Assembly (NCBI RefSeq): GCF_003286085.1
Contig: NW_020825294.1
Coordinates: forward strand, 13,662,501-13,726,500
Reading direction: 5' to 3'
DNA: 64,000 nucleotides
Origin: Drosophila persimilis
Taxonomy: Eukaryota > Arthropoda > Insecta > Diptera > Drosophilidae
Shown in pieces: positions 52,901 through 63,950 of the stretch. The position numbers were made by a program, and so were the translations under genes. The notes below the pieces were generated by a model that was not told the DNA's origin, searched no databases, and worked only from the letters and a program-made list of their open reading frames with translations. Numbering within the stretch: position 1 is the stretch's first letter; each line of letters begins with the position of its first letter.

Positions 52901-55900
52901 TCCACACAGAGCCTCGGCGCAGTAAATGAGTACACAACCTGGAACCATGTCTGGACCCGGTGAAAACACCGGCTTAACTAGTCGAAGATCATGAAGTAAA
53001 GAACATTCATCTTACATGGGACTGAAAAGGCCGTTCGACCTGGGTAAACGTATCGTTTGGAAAAAGCGAGGATGGGTATGCGGACGTTCTGAGCTTTCTG
53101 TTTACGAAGCTGTAAAACTATTTTGCGTCCTGTGAAAAACGTTGGGTCTCCACAAACTTAATTAGGACCCTTATAGACCCTTACAATATATTTTTCCATC
53201 TGTTTTCCTTTGATACTTGTGCAAGCTTTGAATTGTTGTGTCAGAAAAACAGCCATAGCCATTGTACACCAGGACCGTATAGAATCAGTACAGAACAACT
53301 TTTTACTCTTTGCTCTGAGGGGCCTTAACTGGGATGAAGGTGTGAGACTTCCATCTTACTCTAGTAGATTGTTAATAGTAAACATCCCATTCATAATTAA
53401 CCGCAGAAAAATGCTTGGTGTGATTTTTATGCACAACTTGATGGTGATGATTGTGGGTAGCCCTGATCTGTTGAGCCGCATAAACTTCACGATTCTTATT
53501 AGATTTAATAGAAAATATACATCGTTGTCCCTCCCACTTTGCAGATCGAATTATTCCTTTCATGAACCATTTAGGGTGTTATGCTCGGATTAGAATTCCC
53601 CTACAAGATTATATGCACCACTGAGACCCTTCCTCTTATTAGATTACTAATACTCACAAAGCTTTCTCTTAGTAAGTTTTGAACTAATTTTCCTCGCATA
53701 TTAGTTTAACAGCTATATTTGCTGCATGTTCGCGTTCGGTTCGGATACGCGCGTCATTCGGCAGCGCCCCTCGGTCGGTTGGGCGGGAGGAGGGCTGCGT
53801 TTTGTGGTAGCTAGAGCTGTTGTGCTCATCAAGGATCTGGACGGTGAATTCGCTTCAGCACCTTTCAATCTGTAGAGCAACTAAAACTTCGAAAAATAAA
53901 ATCGTTGGCTGCATTTACAAGCATTGTACGCTGAACTTCTCAATAGAATAATAGCCAATCCATCTCCTTTTAAAATATCGCATTTCGGAGTTCACAACAA
54001 CCATGAGGGCTATTGTAACAGACCGACGCACAAGGCTAAATTCGTGAAAAATCGTCCCAATAACTCGAGTTTTCACTTAATCCAGTGGCCTGCTCAATAG
54101 CCCAGATCTAAATCCCATTGAAAATCGATGGGCTCTGTTTAAAAAACACTGGAAAAGTATGAGTCTGCACCAAAGGGATTGAGTGAGTCTTTGGGAGCGC
54201 GTGAGGTCGGAGTGGCGGATGATACCTTGCCAGCACCTACTAAATTTAGTCGAGAGCATGCCAATACTTATTCGGAATATGATAACAGCTAAGGCCCTTT
54301 GGAACAAATATTTTTAAAAAAATATTAAAGTAAACAAATTTGAAACGTGCAAAAGTGGATACATGCTCTTTTTTTGAAAAAATTAAAATCTCTTAGGGAA
54401 AAGGATCTATTTGAATTGAAATTGTTGTCTTTTTTCATTCTCAATAAATTAATGGATCTTTAAAAAGGATGACAAGGATTGATTCATTTTTAAAGATTTT
54501 ACAGGCGCTTGAAGTGAAAAGTGATAAACATGTATCCACACGTACTCGCCACTGTAGAAACCTCGGAATTCGTTCAATTTTTATTCTTGAAGCGTTCCTT
54601 CGAAGATTATTTGGCTGATCCATCATTTGTCATGCCAAAATGTATTATTTAAATATTGTTATGAAATGTTATAAGTCGACCCTTGAAATTTTGAATAAAT
54701 GGTTTTTAAATACATAGGTTAAAAGCTGATGCATCCCTTTTTGACATTGACATATTCTTCGGTTATAATAAATTCATACGACTAAGCTTACCTTCATGAG
54801 TCTTCACATGTGCTCTTAAATTACACGCCAGTGCAAATTTTTTGCTACATATCGGGCAACCATGCGGCTTGTCACCTAGAAATATAAATACTTTTGTAGT
54901 GGTGTTTTGGCAATTTGATAAAATTTAAGTATTGCTTCTGTAACTTTATAGCCTAGCTAATTGATGGTATATTGTTATACGTTTGATATATGTATGTATA
55001 TCTATGTGAATAAACTCCTCGGCACTTGAATAGGTTGTCAGTAAAGTCCGTTTTCTCGCAAACCAAGCACATTGATTTGTTTTTAAAATTGAAGTGTAAT
55101 GAATGATTCTTAATTTGATCAAAAATTTATTTGTAATATTTTATGTATTTATAAAATGATATTAACGAAAAAACTGCGAATTTCGATGTCATAACTTATC
55201 GCCACCTGAAATTTACACAGGGATACATTAACTCAGTTAAAGGAACTTTTTGTTAAAATATAAATTTGAATAATAAATAAATTTAATAAATAATAACTGA
55301 ATAAATTTGAATAAAAAAATGGTCGTGGCACAGATTTGACCTATGGAAGCTGATACTCTAAAATATTATTTATTCTTTTAGTTAGATTTGACCACTAGGA
55401 AAGTCCTACTTTTCAAAATATTCGTACAAAAATACTAAAATCGTGACTGGGACTGAATTCTATGATATTGTAGCAGTACTACTTTCCCTAAATCGCCTAA
55501 TACCACTGTAAATACCACTATATTGTATATACTGTTAGTTCTTAGTGAGATCCCTTTTGGATCGAGAAAGCAAAAAAACACGCATCCCTTACTCAAATGC
55601 CAGACTGCAATATGTCAAAATTTAGCTCAATCGGTGCAGTACTTTTCGAGTTTTTATAAGAGCTACAAACAAACAGAGCATTTATATATACATATACATA
55701 ACTATAAGACTTCGTTTCCTGAGTGTTAACCCAATACGTGCCGCTCCTAAACGGCTCGACTAGTATTAATTTCACCTTGTTGGTTACTCCAGATGAAGTT
55801 TTGCCATATATGTATGTATGTACATATGTAGCATTAAATGCCATTTTTTATAAGACTTAATTTACGACCAGCTGTGTTGATTAACATATTTGTTAATTAT

Positions 55901-58900
55901 TTTTTATTACATAAAGAACACCTGGAAACCAGCATCACTAAAAACCGTATATTGTCACAGGTGAATTTTTGTATATATATATTTTATATATATAGTTAAA
56001 TATCCGCAACTCGATTTTAAGTTTTTAAAAAGGTTTTTTATTTTACAAACTTAAGATGTTTATGTCACAAGATTTTAATGAATTCCCCGACTTTACTGTA
56101 TGTCTGCTTTTCTCAAACGGAACTTATTTCTCTATTGTTGGCTAGTTTCCATGAGCCCTTCTCTTAGAGCTCTCGACTCTGGCTTCGGGTGTTGCTTTCC
56201 TGTGCTGCGTCTTCGTGTCGGTGGCGTACGTGCCTGGACCGATATTTGGGGATGCGTCGGCTTTGATGAAAGGCATCCTCATGAGTGGCATGATTCTAAA
56301 GAATCGATTTCTCGTGAGTGGCGTGATTCTGGCTTTGATGAATCAATGGGGTCCATTGTTTAGATTAGTGGACTCTAGCTTGGAGTGTGGGAAGAATCAG
56401 TTATTGATTCTTGGGTGGTGTCCTGTTTCTTTTGTAGATGGGGTGGGTGAATTGGACATAAACATAATGTGTATGTGAAGTGGAGATAAGGATATGGATA
56501 TTATGGATGGTCACTATATGTATATATTTTTTTTCAAACTCTTAGTTTAAGTAACAAATTGTTCACGAATTATTGAGAGTTGGATTGAAAATCATTTTAT
56601 ATTTTTTCTTATAACTTTACGTATATGTAGCACCATTTTGCCCCCATAAAATAGTCTGAAGTCTATTAGTCGATCTATTCCGAAAAAAAACTTAAGAAGC
56701 GTTAGTTTAATGAATATTTCATGTCAAAGCTAAGCTAATGTATTTACATTGCATTTAAATAAATAAGACAGAAAGTTTTTTTGAGCGATGTATTAACAAA
56801 AATACTTATTTACGTGTTATGCTTAGCTTACCTGTATGTAGAAATAAATGATTCTTTAGATTAGTTTGCTTGGAAAATCCGCGGTGGCAAATTGAGCACT
56901 TGTAAGGCCAAGAGCCACTGTGCACATACATATGTGCTTTTAAGTCTCCGGGTGTGGGAAATGATTTCGAGCACAAATTACATTTATGTGGTTTTTCCTA
57001 AAAAATACAAACAATACAAATAAGTAAAAAAAATACTACCTATAAAAAAATATGCCAACTTTTTAAAATAAAAAAAAAAACTTGCCACAGAAAAAATAAT
57101 AATTTATTAAACAATTGTAAAACCCCAAATTGATAAGAAAATGTCGTTTTTTTGTTTACCCGATACTTAAAATGAGTATATTAGATTAGTGGTGAAAGTA
57201 TGGATGCATGTCAAATACATCCAAAAGGAAGCGTTTCCCATAAAGAATATATATTCTTTATCAGTATCAGTAGCCGAGTCGTAAAAGCCATGTATGTCTG
57301 ACCGTCTTATTTGACGCCTAGTTCTCAGAGAATATAAAAGCTAGAGCAATGAAATTTCATATCCATACTCCTGTGATATCACATTGAAAGAAACTTCAAA
57401 ATTTTTACATGTCCTCTCCGTCCCGCAAAGGACGAAAATCTTTGGCAATGTCAAAAAATAAAATACGAAAAAAACCAAAAACGCATGATCATATCTAGCA
57501 GATATGGATTTGGACCAGATCGGATTATTATTATAGCCAGAAGGAAACAATCTTTTTTCAGTGACTACGCATCGACGTCCACGCGCTTACTCATTTTCAG
57601 TCTCTATCTCACACATTCTTTGTCATGCACTATGTGCGCCTGGAGGTAAGCCACACTGACAGAGTATTGGGAATAAATGTAGAATCTCGGCAATAGAAAT
57701 TGAAATCTACATATACATATGTAATTTATCACAATAAAAAACTAAATGGAATAAAAATACCACTATTCATTATTATTTTTTGAAAGCCCAAGTCTTTCAG
57801 AAAATGTCGGCTTTGTTACAGATACAAAAAGTCTGTTCTAATGAGCTGGTGAGGTGGCTCAAGCGGGGCATAGCTGGCGCCACCGGACGGGTCGCAGGTT
57901 GAGGATAGCGAACGACCTACTTCCGTTCGTCAGCTTGCACGAAAAAAAAGGGTAGAAATGGCAGCAATACGTCTTAGAGATTCCATCGAATGGTTACCGC
58001 AACAGATAGGTCACTCATGCAAACGGCACGATTTCGGGCTCCCTGATCACTGTCGTGTCTTCCAAGCGGAGGTCATATCAATCAAGAAAGCTCTGAACTG
58101 CTTTCATGCAGTTGCCGTTATGGCAAAAAACGAAAAGTTCTAAGAAAATTTCACCATGAAATTTTTGTCTAAAATAAATTCCCTCGCTGAGAATCATAAA
58201 GACTTCAAGTTAAGTTAACCTTACAATGGTATTTAAAAAAATAACACATTTTGTAATCATAAGCTCGATTCTGATTCATCTTTTTACAAAAAATTATTTA
58301 ATAATTTGTTTAAATCAAGTTTTTAATCACTTAAAAATGTATCAAATTGAACAAAATGGGAAAATCAGAATAATATTTTTATATTTTTCAAATTATCAGT
58401 TAGGTTAGGTTAGGTTCAGGCGGTAGCCTGGGAGAGTGATGAAACCCTCCCAAGCTCACCTGGACCTGTAGAAGGTCCAGTTACCTACATTAAAATTTAA
58501 GTAAACATTTTTTTCCTCGCACCAAATTAGGTCATCTGGCTTTTGACTTTTGACTCCGGGACTATGTACAGTAAAGATAGAGCCCAATACCACCAATATT
58601 CCTCGACGATTTTGTGGCATGAATTGCATTGACTAAGTAAAATTAAATAAAGGTTTACTGCCCTATAGCAATTAATTATACAAATTTGATATTTAAATAG
58701 ATCAGTACATGAACTTCTATAATGAAATTAGTCAATATTTTAAAATTGTTTGAAAGTAAGCTAATTACGTTGTTGGGTTTGGTTAACCAACGACAATGAA
58801 CAGTTTATCCAGGATTCCGATACAGCTTAAGCGATTCGATTGAGATATAAAACGTCAGTCAAAAGGATTTTTTTAACGGGATAACTTTCAAATAGCTAAA

Positions 58901-60390
58901 ACGTTTCGTTTTAAGTTTCCACAGTTCTCACAAATGTTTGTAATCGATATGTTTAATTTTTTCCTCGATTTTGGCAGGCAAAAACAGCTGACCTGGTTTC
59001 GAACATGACGAACTGTGAGTTAGAGCATGCATATTGAAAGTTAAATCGCCTGAACATTAATTTGTTGCACGAAAAATGTGCGTCAACTGTTCGCACAAAA
59101 ACGAAAAGGCTTGTTGGCTTGACCCAATATTTCCGAGCCAAATTTGAGGTTGGGTTAAAACAAAATAATTAATAAAGAAAGCACAAACTAAATTGCCATG
59201 GTAATGGTGTCAAATTTATGTTATGCTTCAATAAGTCATATATTACAATTTATTGTTTAAAAAGCTTATTACTTTTCATTTCGTCGAAAAAAATGTTTTC
59301 GTTTTGAAAAGTTTGAAAAGTGAAAAGAAATCTGGTCGATTGTAAAAACGTGAGCACCAGTTTATGTGATTTCAAAAGTAAATCGGAAAACTTTTGTGAA
59401 AGTGAAAACTGAATATTTGTTTGCTGCTGCTTCTCAGCGGGAGCTAGAAATTAATTTTAGACACATAGTTTCATAATGAAATGTTCTTAGAATTATTCGT
59501 AGGTTCCGATTCTGGTGGACGCTAATGTGATCTCATGATTTCTATAAACTATACGAAAGTGCTCTTTCTATAAGTCTTTTGGTATTGCAGGGATCCTGAT
59601 CTCAAATTTGTTCGCACTTGTCATGAGAGACGAGCAAAACATGGAGAGAAAGAGAGCAACTCTTGCACTCCGTTTATCCTTTTATTTAATTAGAATTTTA
59701 TAATATTTCATCTGTGTCCAATTCGGGCGCTAATAACGACCCGATTTTGTTTTTTTTTTTAATTATCACTCAATATCACGTCAATTGCATATCAAGCTTC
59801 AAACTTTCTCGTCAAAGCTGCTGAACCTTCTATCAGTAAAATGTGTTTTGGGGTTCTGTTTGACCAAACCATAATTTCAATTTTAAATCCAACCGAGAGA
59901 GCCAAGAAAATCTTCCAACTCAGTTTTAATTTGGCTTGAATACATTTGTGAGTCATCTACATATAATTAATAAGGTAACAGCTGTCGGTTAGATTCGTAA
60001 GCTGATTGTTTAATAATTAAGCTGATTAATTTATAAAATGAACTTTAACTCAAGCTTCAAGGATATGCAACTCTATCTGAAGTGGTTCGATATAAGTGTT
60101 TATATATTTTTTCTTCAATAGTAATAATTATATAGAATACATAAAATAATGTACGTTACCTTTATATGGGTCATTCTGTGATAATATAGATTACTGCTCG
60201 CTGTGAACCTTTTTCCGCATACTTGACATTCGTGAGGCTTTTCTCCTGAATGAATTCTTCTAAAATTGTGAAATTTTGTTATCAGTTAGCTTTTTTCTAT
60301 TTTTTGTTCCAGATAATTACCTATGCGTATTAAGAGAACTTGATGTGCTAAATCCTTTGCCGCATACCAAACATTCGTGTGGTTTTTCGC
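49749..60390 (-). CDS. C2H2 zinc-finger protein, last five exons
   Basis: Exons 60390-60321, 60259-60160, 56997-56832, 54875-54792 and 49933-49749. All are bounded by AG/GT and joined in consistent phases (1, 2, 0, 1, 1). They encode five C2H2 fingers: CLVCGKGF…H-x3-[25 protein letters not shown] and CPICSKKF, with linkers SGEKP, IKEKP, SGSWP, TGDKP. A 60-residue acidic tail follows, with a C-x2-C…C-x2-C motif, ending DTFFLQI. It is probably a nuclear DNA-binding regulator. Every finger keeps its four zinc ligands, so the gene appears functional although its introns hold transposons. The 5' exons are not identified and likely lie beyond 64000. I cannot name the orthologue. Confidence 0.88.
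50125..50293. repeat. Two-copy ~90-bp tandem repeat with internal palindrome
   Basis: Units start AACGATTG(C/G)TACTTTTCG at about 50126 and 50216, period 90 bp. Each contains TCGCTAAA and TTTAGCGA as inverted arms around an AT-rich loop with TCGGTACTCGAAG. It abuts the DINE-like element on the right. Possibly a miniature hairpin element duplicated in tandem. Confidence 0.7.
50290..51158 (-). mobile_element. DINE-1-like element, minus strand
   Basis: Complete 5' end (CCCCCTCG at 51151-51158 next to TTTT), hairpin and subterminal repeat. (GTCY)n is at about 50399-50420. The 3' end is degraded (the CGGGTATA terminus is not seen). Lies in the last intron of the zinc-finger gene. Confidence 0.87.
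51159..51529 (-). other. Unrecognised block with small ORF
   Basis: On the minus strand 51462-51226 is open for 78 codons ([20 protein letters not shown]...). The style resembles a retroelement gag start, but I cannot place it. Intron of the zinc-finger gene. Confidence 0.3.
51530..53150 (-). mobile_element. LINE family B, minus-strand copy
   Basis: From the GC-rich 3' UTR (51530-51640) through ORF2 C-terminus (52036-51785, [18 protein letters not shown]) to RT (52969-52487: [42 protein letters not shown]) and traces of the linker up to about 53150. A deletion around 52190-52470 removes part of RT. Inactive. Confidence 0.87.
53190..53830 (+). mobile_element. LINE 3' ends: family C scrap and family B fragment
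   Basis: About 53190-53240 matches the family C end (CCTTTGATACTTGTGC). 53262-53830 is the 3' end of family B in plus orientation ([35 protein letters not shown]) with its GC-rich 3' UTR (GTCGGTTGGGCGGGAGGAGG) at 53770-53810. It is inverted relative to the family B copy at 51530-52190. Confidence 0.82.
53980..54556 (+). mobile_element. Tc1-like transposon, 3' part
   Basis: Encodes the end of a Tc1-type transposase: the [18 protein letters not shown] segment with the last catalytic Glu, then [19 protein letters not shown]. One-base shifts and stops break it. The right terminus is GTACTCGCCACTG at 54554 followed by TA, the Tc1/mariner target. The left half is missing. Lies in the last intron of the zinc-finger gene. 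Confidence 0.83.
54792..54875 (-). CDS. Zinc-finger gene exon, finger 5
   Basis: 84 nt, phase 1 at both ends: [20 protein letters not shown], then RAHVKTHE. One complete C2H2 finger. Acceptor TTTCTAG and donor GTAAGC. Confidence 0.9.
54876..56831. other. Zinc-finger gene intron between fingers 4 and 5
   Basis: Mostly AT-rich sequence with TA microsatellite near 55970-56000. A GC-richer block at about 56140-56440 contains two similar phrases (GAGTGGCATGATTCT and GAGTGGCGTGATTCT) and may be a transposon piece. I cannot assign it. Confidence 0.45.
56832..56997 (-). CDS. Zinc-finger gene exon, fingers 3 and 4
   Basis: 166 nt, phase 0 in and phase 1 out. Two C2H2 fingers, [21 protein letters not shown] and [21 protein letters not shown], with the unusual linker HSGSWPYKC. 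Acceptor TTTTTTAG and donor GTAAGC. Confidence 0.93.
57157..57695 (-). mobile_element. DINE-1-like element, old copy
   Basis: Starts TACCCGATACTTAAAATGAG and runs through diverged interior (GGAAGCGTTTCCCATA, TCTCAGAGAATATAAAAGCT) to CACACTGACAGAGTATTGG. It is clearly more diverged than the other copies and lacks an obvious (GTCY)n tract. Confidence 0.8.
57840..58145 (+). mobile_element. LINE RNase H fragment with tRNA-like lead
   Basis: 57958-58140 is open for 61 codons and contains [20 protein letters not shown], the middle of the RNase H domain in I/LOA-type LINEs. Just upstream (57848-57912) GGTGGCTCAAGCGG and GGTTGAGGATA are spaced like A and B boxes of a tRNA-derived promoter, though degenerate. 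Confidence 0.6.
58400..58505 (-). mobile_element. LINE 3' end with TTAGG-like tail
   Basis: GTTAGGTTAGGTTAGGTT at 58400 followed by CAGGCGGTAGCCTGGGAGAG and a short hairpin pair GGACCT...AGGTCC. On the minus strand this is a 3' UTR ending in AACCT units, as in the inserted LINE at 34567-34808. Coding sequence is not retained. Confidence 0.55.
58506..60159. other. Zinc-finger gene intron, right part
   Basis: AT-rich. No exon, RNA gene or recognised transposon found in the rest of this 3.2-kb intron. Confidence 0.45.
60160..60259 (-). CDS. Zinc-finger gene exon, finger 2
   Basis: 100 nt, phase 2 in and phase 0 out: [20 protein letters not shown], then [13 protein letters not shown]. The first residues finish finger 1. 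Only 61 bp of intron separate it from the upstream exon. Confidence 0.93.
60321..60390 (-). CDS. Zinc-finger gene exon, finger 1
   Basis: 70 nt, entering in phase 1. It encodes [20 protein letters not shown] then NTHR, with the last histidine of the finger in the next exon. The TGEKP-type start suggests that another finger may precede it in an upstream exon, which I could not locate. Confidence 0.92.
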
Positions 60391-61454
60391 CTGAAAATAG
60401 TATATATATAATGTACACTTATTTATATTTAGACTTCATAAAAGATAGTTGAACCCATTTAAACCCGTTCCAACATGGGGCCAACTGCCGATATTTTATC
60501 ATAAATTCGAAAAGGTCAAGAAAATCTTTTTGAACTACTGTTTCATAGTTCGAATAATAAGCTGCCTTGGAAAATTGCATTCATAATTTTAAATTTAAAT
60601 GCAGCCCTGAAAGGTTTTCAGAAGCCCAGGAAATGAGAGACAAAGATTACACAAATTACAGGAATATGAATACGAGCAAGACATCACGAATTAAGCAAAA
60701 CCAAGATCTTTTCAACATGTCGGCAGCCTCATCAGATCCATATATTTCATTCATTAGATATGTGAGATCACAAAATAAATCGACAAGCAATTATTCTTCA
60801 GAATTTATTAGATATTCCTACCACAAAACAGGATGTGGAGGAATATTTTACAGAAACAAACAAATTCAGCCAATTAAAGTTTTTTAATGCTGAAAATTAA
60901 ATAAAAAATAATATAATAATATAATAAATAAATAATAATAAGTACTTTATCGATCTAAAAAAATAAAAATGTAGCATTTTATATAGGAAAATATGCACTG
61001 GCAACAAAGTTTAGCTTTATCCCATTATTGTGAAGCTTTTAGACATTGTAGCATAATTTACTTAAGCAGATTACATTTTTTAAGATTTAATTGTTCAGAA
61101 GTTATTAATTTAGCAAGCTGAAACGGCGGAATGTCCCACTGCGCGGCGTTCACCGCAGCGTAACGCTTAAGCATCGTAACGCTTAAGCTAAGTAGTCTTT
61201 CGGGCCATCTTGTGACATTTATCAACTATGTTAAATGAAAGTAAAACAAGTATATTAACGAATTTATATTCAATTAAATGCGATCTTAAGGGTCTTATAA
61301 TTTTACGGGTATTTCCATTTTGTGGGTTAGGCTGAATTTTTCTATAAAATGCTGCTCAATATTTGGATTGATACGAGTATCAATAGAATTGATTTCACTC
61401 TTGCGAGATCGATATTTAATTAACTGAAGACATATATGTTTTTATCTCAAGCAC
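60391..61454. other. Upstream intron of the zinc-finger gene
   Basis: AT-rich. A plus-strand frame of 106 codons (60567-60887) has no recognisable domain and is probably chance or old transposon. A short direct repeat CGTAACGCTTAAGC lies twice at about 61158-61190. Confidence 0.4.
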
Positions 61455-62402
61455 TGTGAGGAAAGGTATTCCCACACGTAGGGGGCAGTATAGGGTTAAG
61501 CGCTAACGGCCGTTATCCGGGGATATCCGGAGGCGGCGAATTCCCGAGGAGAGCTCTCCCGGGGTCCCAAGATGAGAGGGGAGGACCCCTGGAGAGCGAG
61601 CAGCGGGATGACGGGATCGGGCCGGCAGTGGCCCAGCGCATGACCAAATATGGTCATGAGATCCCGCCACCAGCCAGGTCCCGTTGGAGAGCGACAAGGG
61701 AACGCCGATGGAAAAATACGGGCACCGCATGGCGGAAAGTGCCGTTAGCGCCAGGCGGCATCGGCGGCGCCGACGCAGAAGCGAGCCTATAAGAGGAGGG
61801 CCGCGACCAGGAAAGTGGACAGTCAGCAGACGGAGCCAACAAGAGTGAAGTGAATAGTGAGCCACGAAAGTGAGACCAAGCGAAGGGAAAAGAACCGTAG
61901 AAAGCGAACGCGTTGTGTGAGGATTGAGAGGCGGACTCGAGCGTGCAGCCAAGAGCCAAAGACTCCAATACCTTGAACCAACGGCGCCACGCTTGAAGCG
62001 CATCCCACCAGGAGTGAGGCACCCTCGGGCCGAAAAGCCAAGTGAGTCGAGTGAGAGCGAACGCGTCAGGCGCCTGACTGAGAGGTGAATTTGGGCCACG
62101 TGCCAAGAATCGCTAGCCCCAGTCAGTTGAGCCGGCGGTGCCACGCTTGGCGACGCCGTGGGTGGCCCAGGGAGCGACGCGCTCATCGGACCACAGAGGA
62201 GAACCAAGAGGAGAACCAGCGCCGGAGTCGGAATAGCGTAAGATAGACTTAAGATACCAATAAAGCATTTTAACATACCAGTACAAGACCCAACCCGTGC
62301 CTTCTTACTTGTCGTCGGGGCAACATACAAATATTGTTGCAGCGAGCTTATCGACCGCTGAGCCAGCCCAGCTGCATCAGACGGAGAAGAACGGTTCGTT
62401 AC
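61455..62402 (+). mobile_element. GC-rich LTR-like block (possible solo LTR)
   Basis: About 950 bp of GC-rich sequence in AT-rich surroundings. It begins TGTGAGGAAAGG and ends GGTTCGTTACA, i.e. TG...CA. A TATA-like box (CCTATAAGAGG) lies near 61786 and AATAAAG near 62259, in the order expected for U3-R-U5. No matching direct flank is seen and there is no second copy, so boundaries are inferred. The minus-strand open frame (62330-61503) is compositional. Confidence 0.5.
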
Positions 62403-62799
62403 AGCTCGGAGAAAAATTTGACATAAGTAAAAATTATGATCTTTGAAATTAATTTAAATTGGAAGGAGTAATTTAAATAAATTCATTTTTAATTTTTAAT
62501 GTCTGTTATGCTTTCAATTCGCATTTTTGCTTAGAGCGAGGCTGGAGAGTGTGACAGAGTCATCTCAGCCGAGTGTGGCGCGGTGATGTTGGATTTGAGA
62601 GAGCGAGATCAAAAAGAAATGGCGGAAGGAGAGCAATTGAATGGGGCAATACTGTGTCGGGTAGTGCGTGAGCTGACAGAGGCTTACACAAGAAGCCCCG
62701 TCCATCGGCCTCTGACATATATATCATATATATATACCGACGATTTGCTTGTGATGACGCCTCGTATAAGTAGCTCACAATCTTGCCATCCCTACACGT
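62403..62799. other. Unassigned spacer
   Basis: AT-rich start, then a purine-rich patch (62580-62640) and a short TA run near 62720. No gene supported. Confidence 0.35.
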
Positions 62800-63950
62800 T
62801 ACCTACCCACAGTCACGAAAGAAGATCTCAGGGACTTGGTATTCCCCTTTTGTAATGATGGCTTACCCGAGCAACGTAGATCTCTGCCCGGGTTGACCCT
62901 TCCCCTTCTCTACATCTCGTGGGAAAAATATGGGAAACAAGCATTCCGGCCCAAATTCCAAAGCCGGAGATACGGCTGAAATGTATCTTCAGGAAGATAC
63001 TGGCATTGTGGACAATACCAGAGGCAAGTCATTATCCGCAAAAGCGGGAAAAGGCTGACACTCAACTCCAAAAGACTTAAGACCAATAAGTCTATCTTTT
63101 ATCCCTCACAAAACTCTTGAGAGACTTATTAGGCGACAACTGAGGACAATTATAGATCTTCAGATGCTGTCATGCACACAACAAGCCTGCCGAAAAGGAA
63201 AATCTACGGAAACGGTACTTTATGAAGTAATCTCAGTGGTAGAGAAATCTCTGCGTCCCAAAAAATACTCTTTAATAGCTTTTCTCGATATCGAGGGGGC
63301 CTTCAAAAACATCGTACCGGGTGCCATTACGGAACCGTTACTTGGTTATGCTCATTGATCAATTGCTCAATTTCCAGTCTCGTCTTCTATGGAACATATC
63401 AGTCAGCAAAACTCTATGTGACCTGGAAGGGTCACAAAGTTTTGGCCCACGCGGACGACGTTGAAATTATCTTCTCGGGGAAATACCCTCAAGCACTCTG
63501 CGACTTAATGACCGCAAAGCTGCGTGAGCTTCCATCAGAAGGGACAGAATCGAAATCCCTCGTAAACGGAACTGTTGTTATTCACAAATAAATTCATGGT
63601 TTCGGCTCTCAGGCCCCCATATAGAAAATCGAAGAAGGAAACGACAGCCCTCTCCACCTGCAATAGTCCCATTGGCTTAAAATGGGGCAAGAACCCATTC
63701 GATATATTTAGCAATAGTTAAACCAAAACTCCTCTCCGCGATCACGAAAAATAATTGGGCAATCTGCAGCAGTGGAGCTCTCCGCACCATCCCAAATGAT
63801 TCGCTAAATTCCATCATATGCCTACAAACCCTTGATCTTGCACGAAAAAAAGAGGAAGTGTAATCCCTCACAGAGACGGCTGGCTAGAGGGCCAGGCGCA
63901 GATGGGGTCACAAACATTTTGATAAAAACATTTTACATAATAATATTGCG
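62800..63950 (+). mobile_element. R1/LOA-type LINE relic
   Basis: Decayed RT on the plus strand. 63080-63358 gives LRPISLSFIPHKTLERLIRR, CRKGKSTETVLYEVISVVEK and LIAFLDIEGAFKNI, typical of R1/LOA clades. A later frame has KVLAHADDVEIIFSGKYPQA (YADD changed to HADD). LKMGQEP-like text lies near 63670. Multiple stops and shifts. Confidence 0.8.

Noticed and set aside
58400-58420. TTAGG repeats as an interstitial telomere
   Set aside because: Only three to four units are present, each joined to a LINE-type 3' UTR, and at 34567 they lie inside a target-site duplication. They are retrotransposon tails.
60567-60887. 106-codon plus-strand frame as a host gene
   Set aside because: No recognisable domain, no splice context, antisense to the zinc-finger gene intron. 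Kept only as unassigned sequence.
61503-62330. 275-codon open frame on the minus strand
   Set aside because: It lies wholly in the GC-rich LTR-like block, overlaps several other long open frames, has low-complexity Leu/Ser/Arg text and no domain. The openness is a by-product of GC content.
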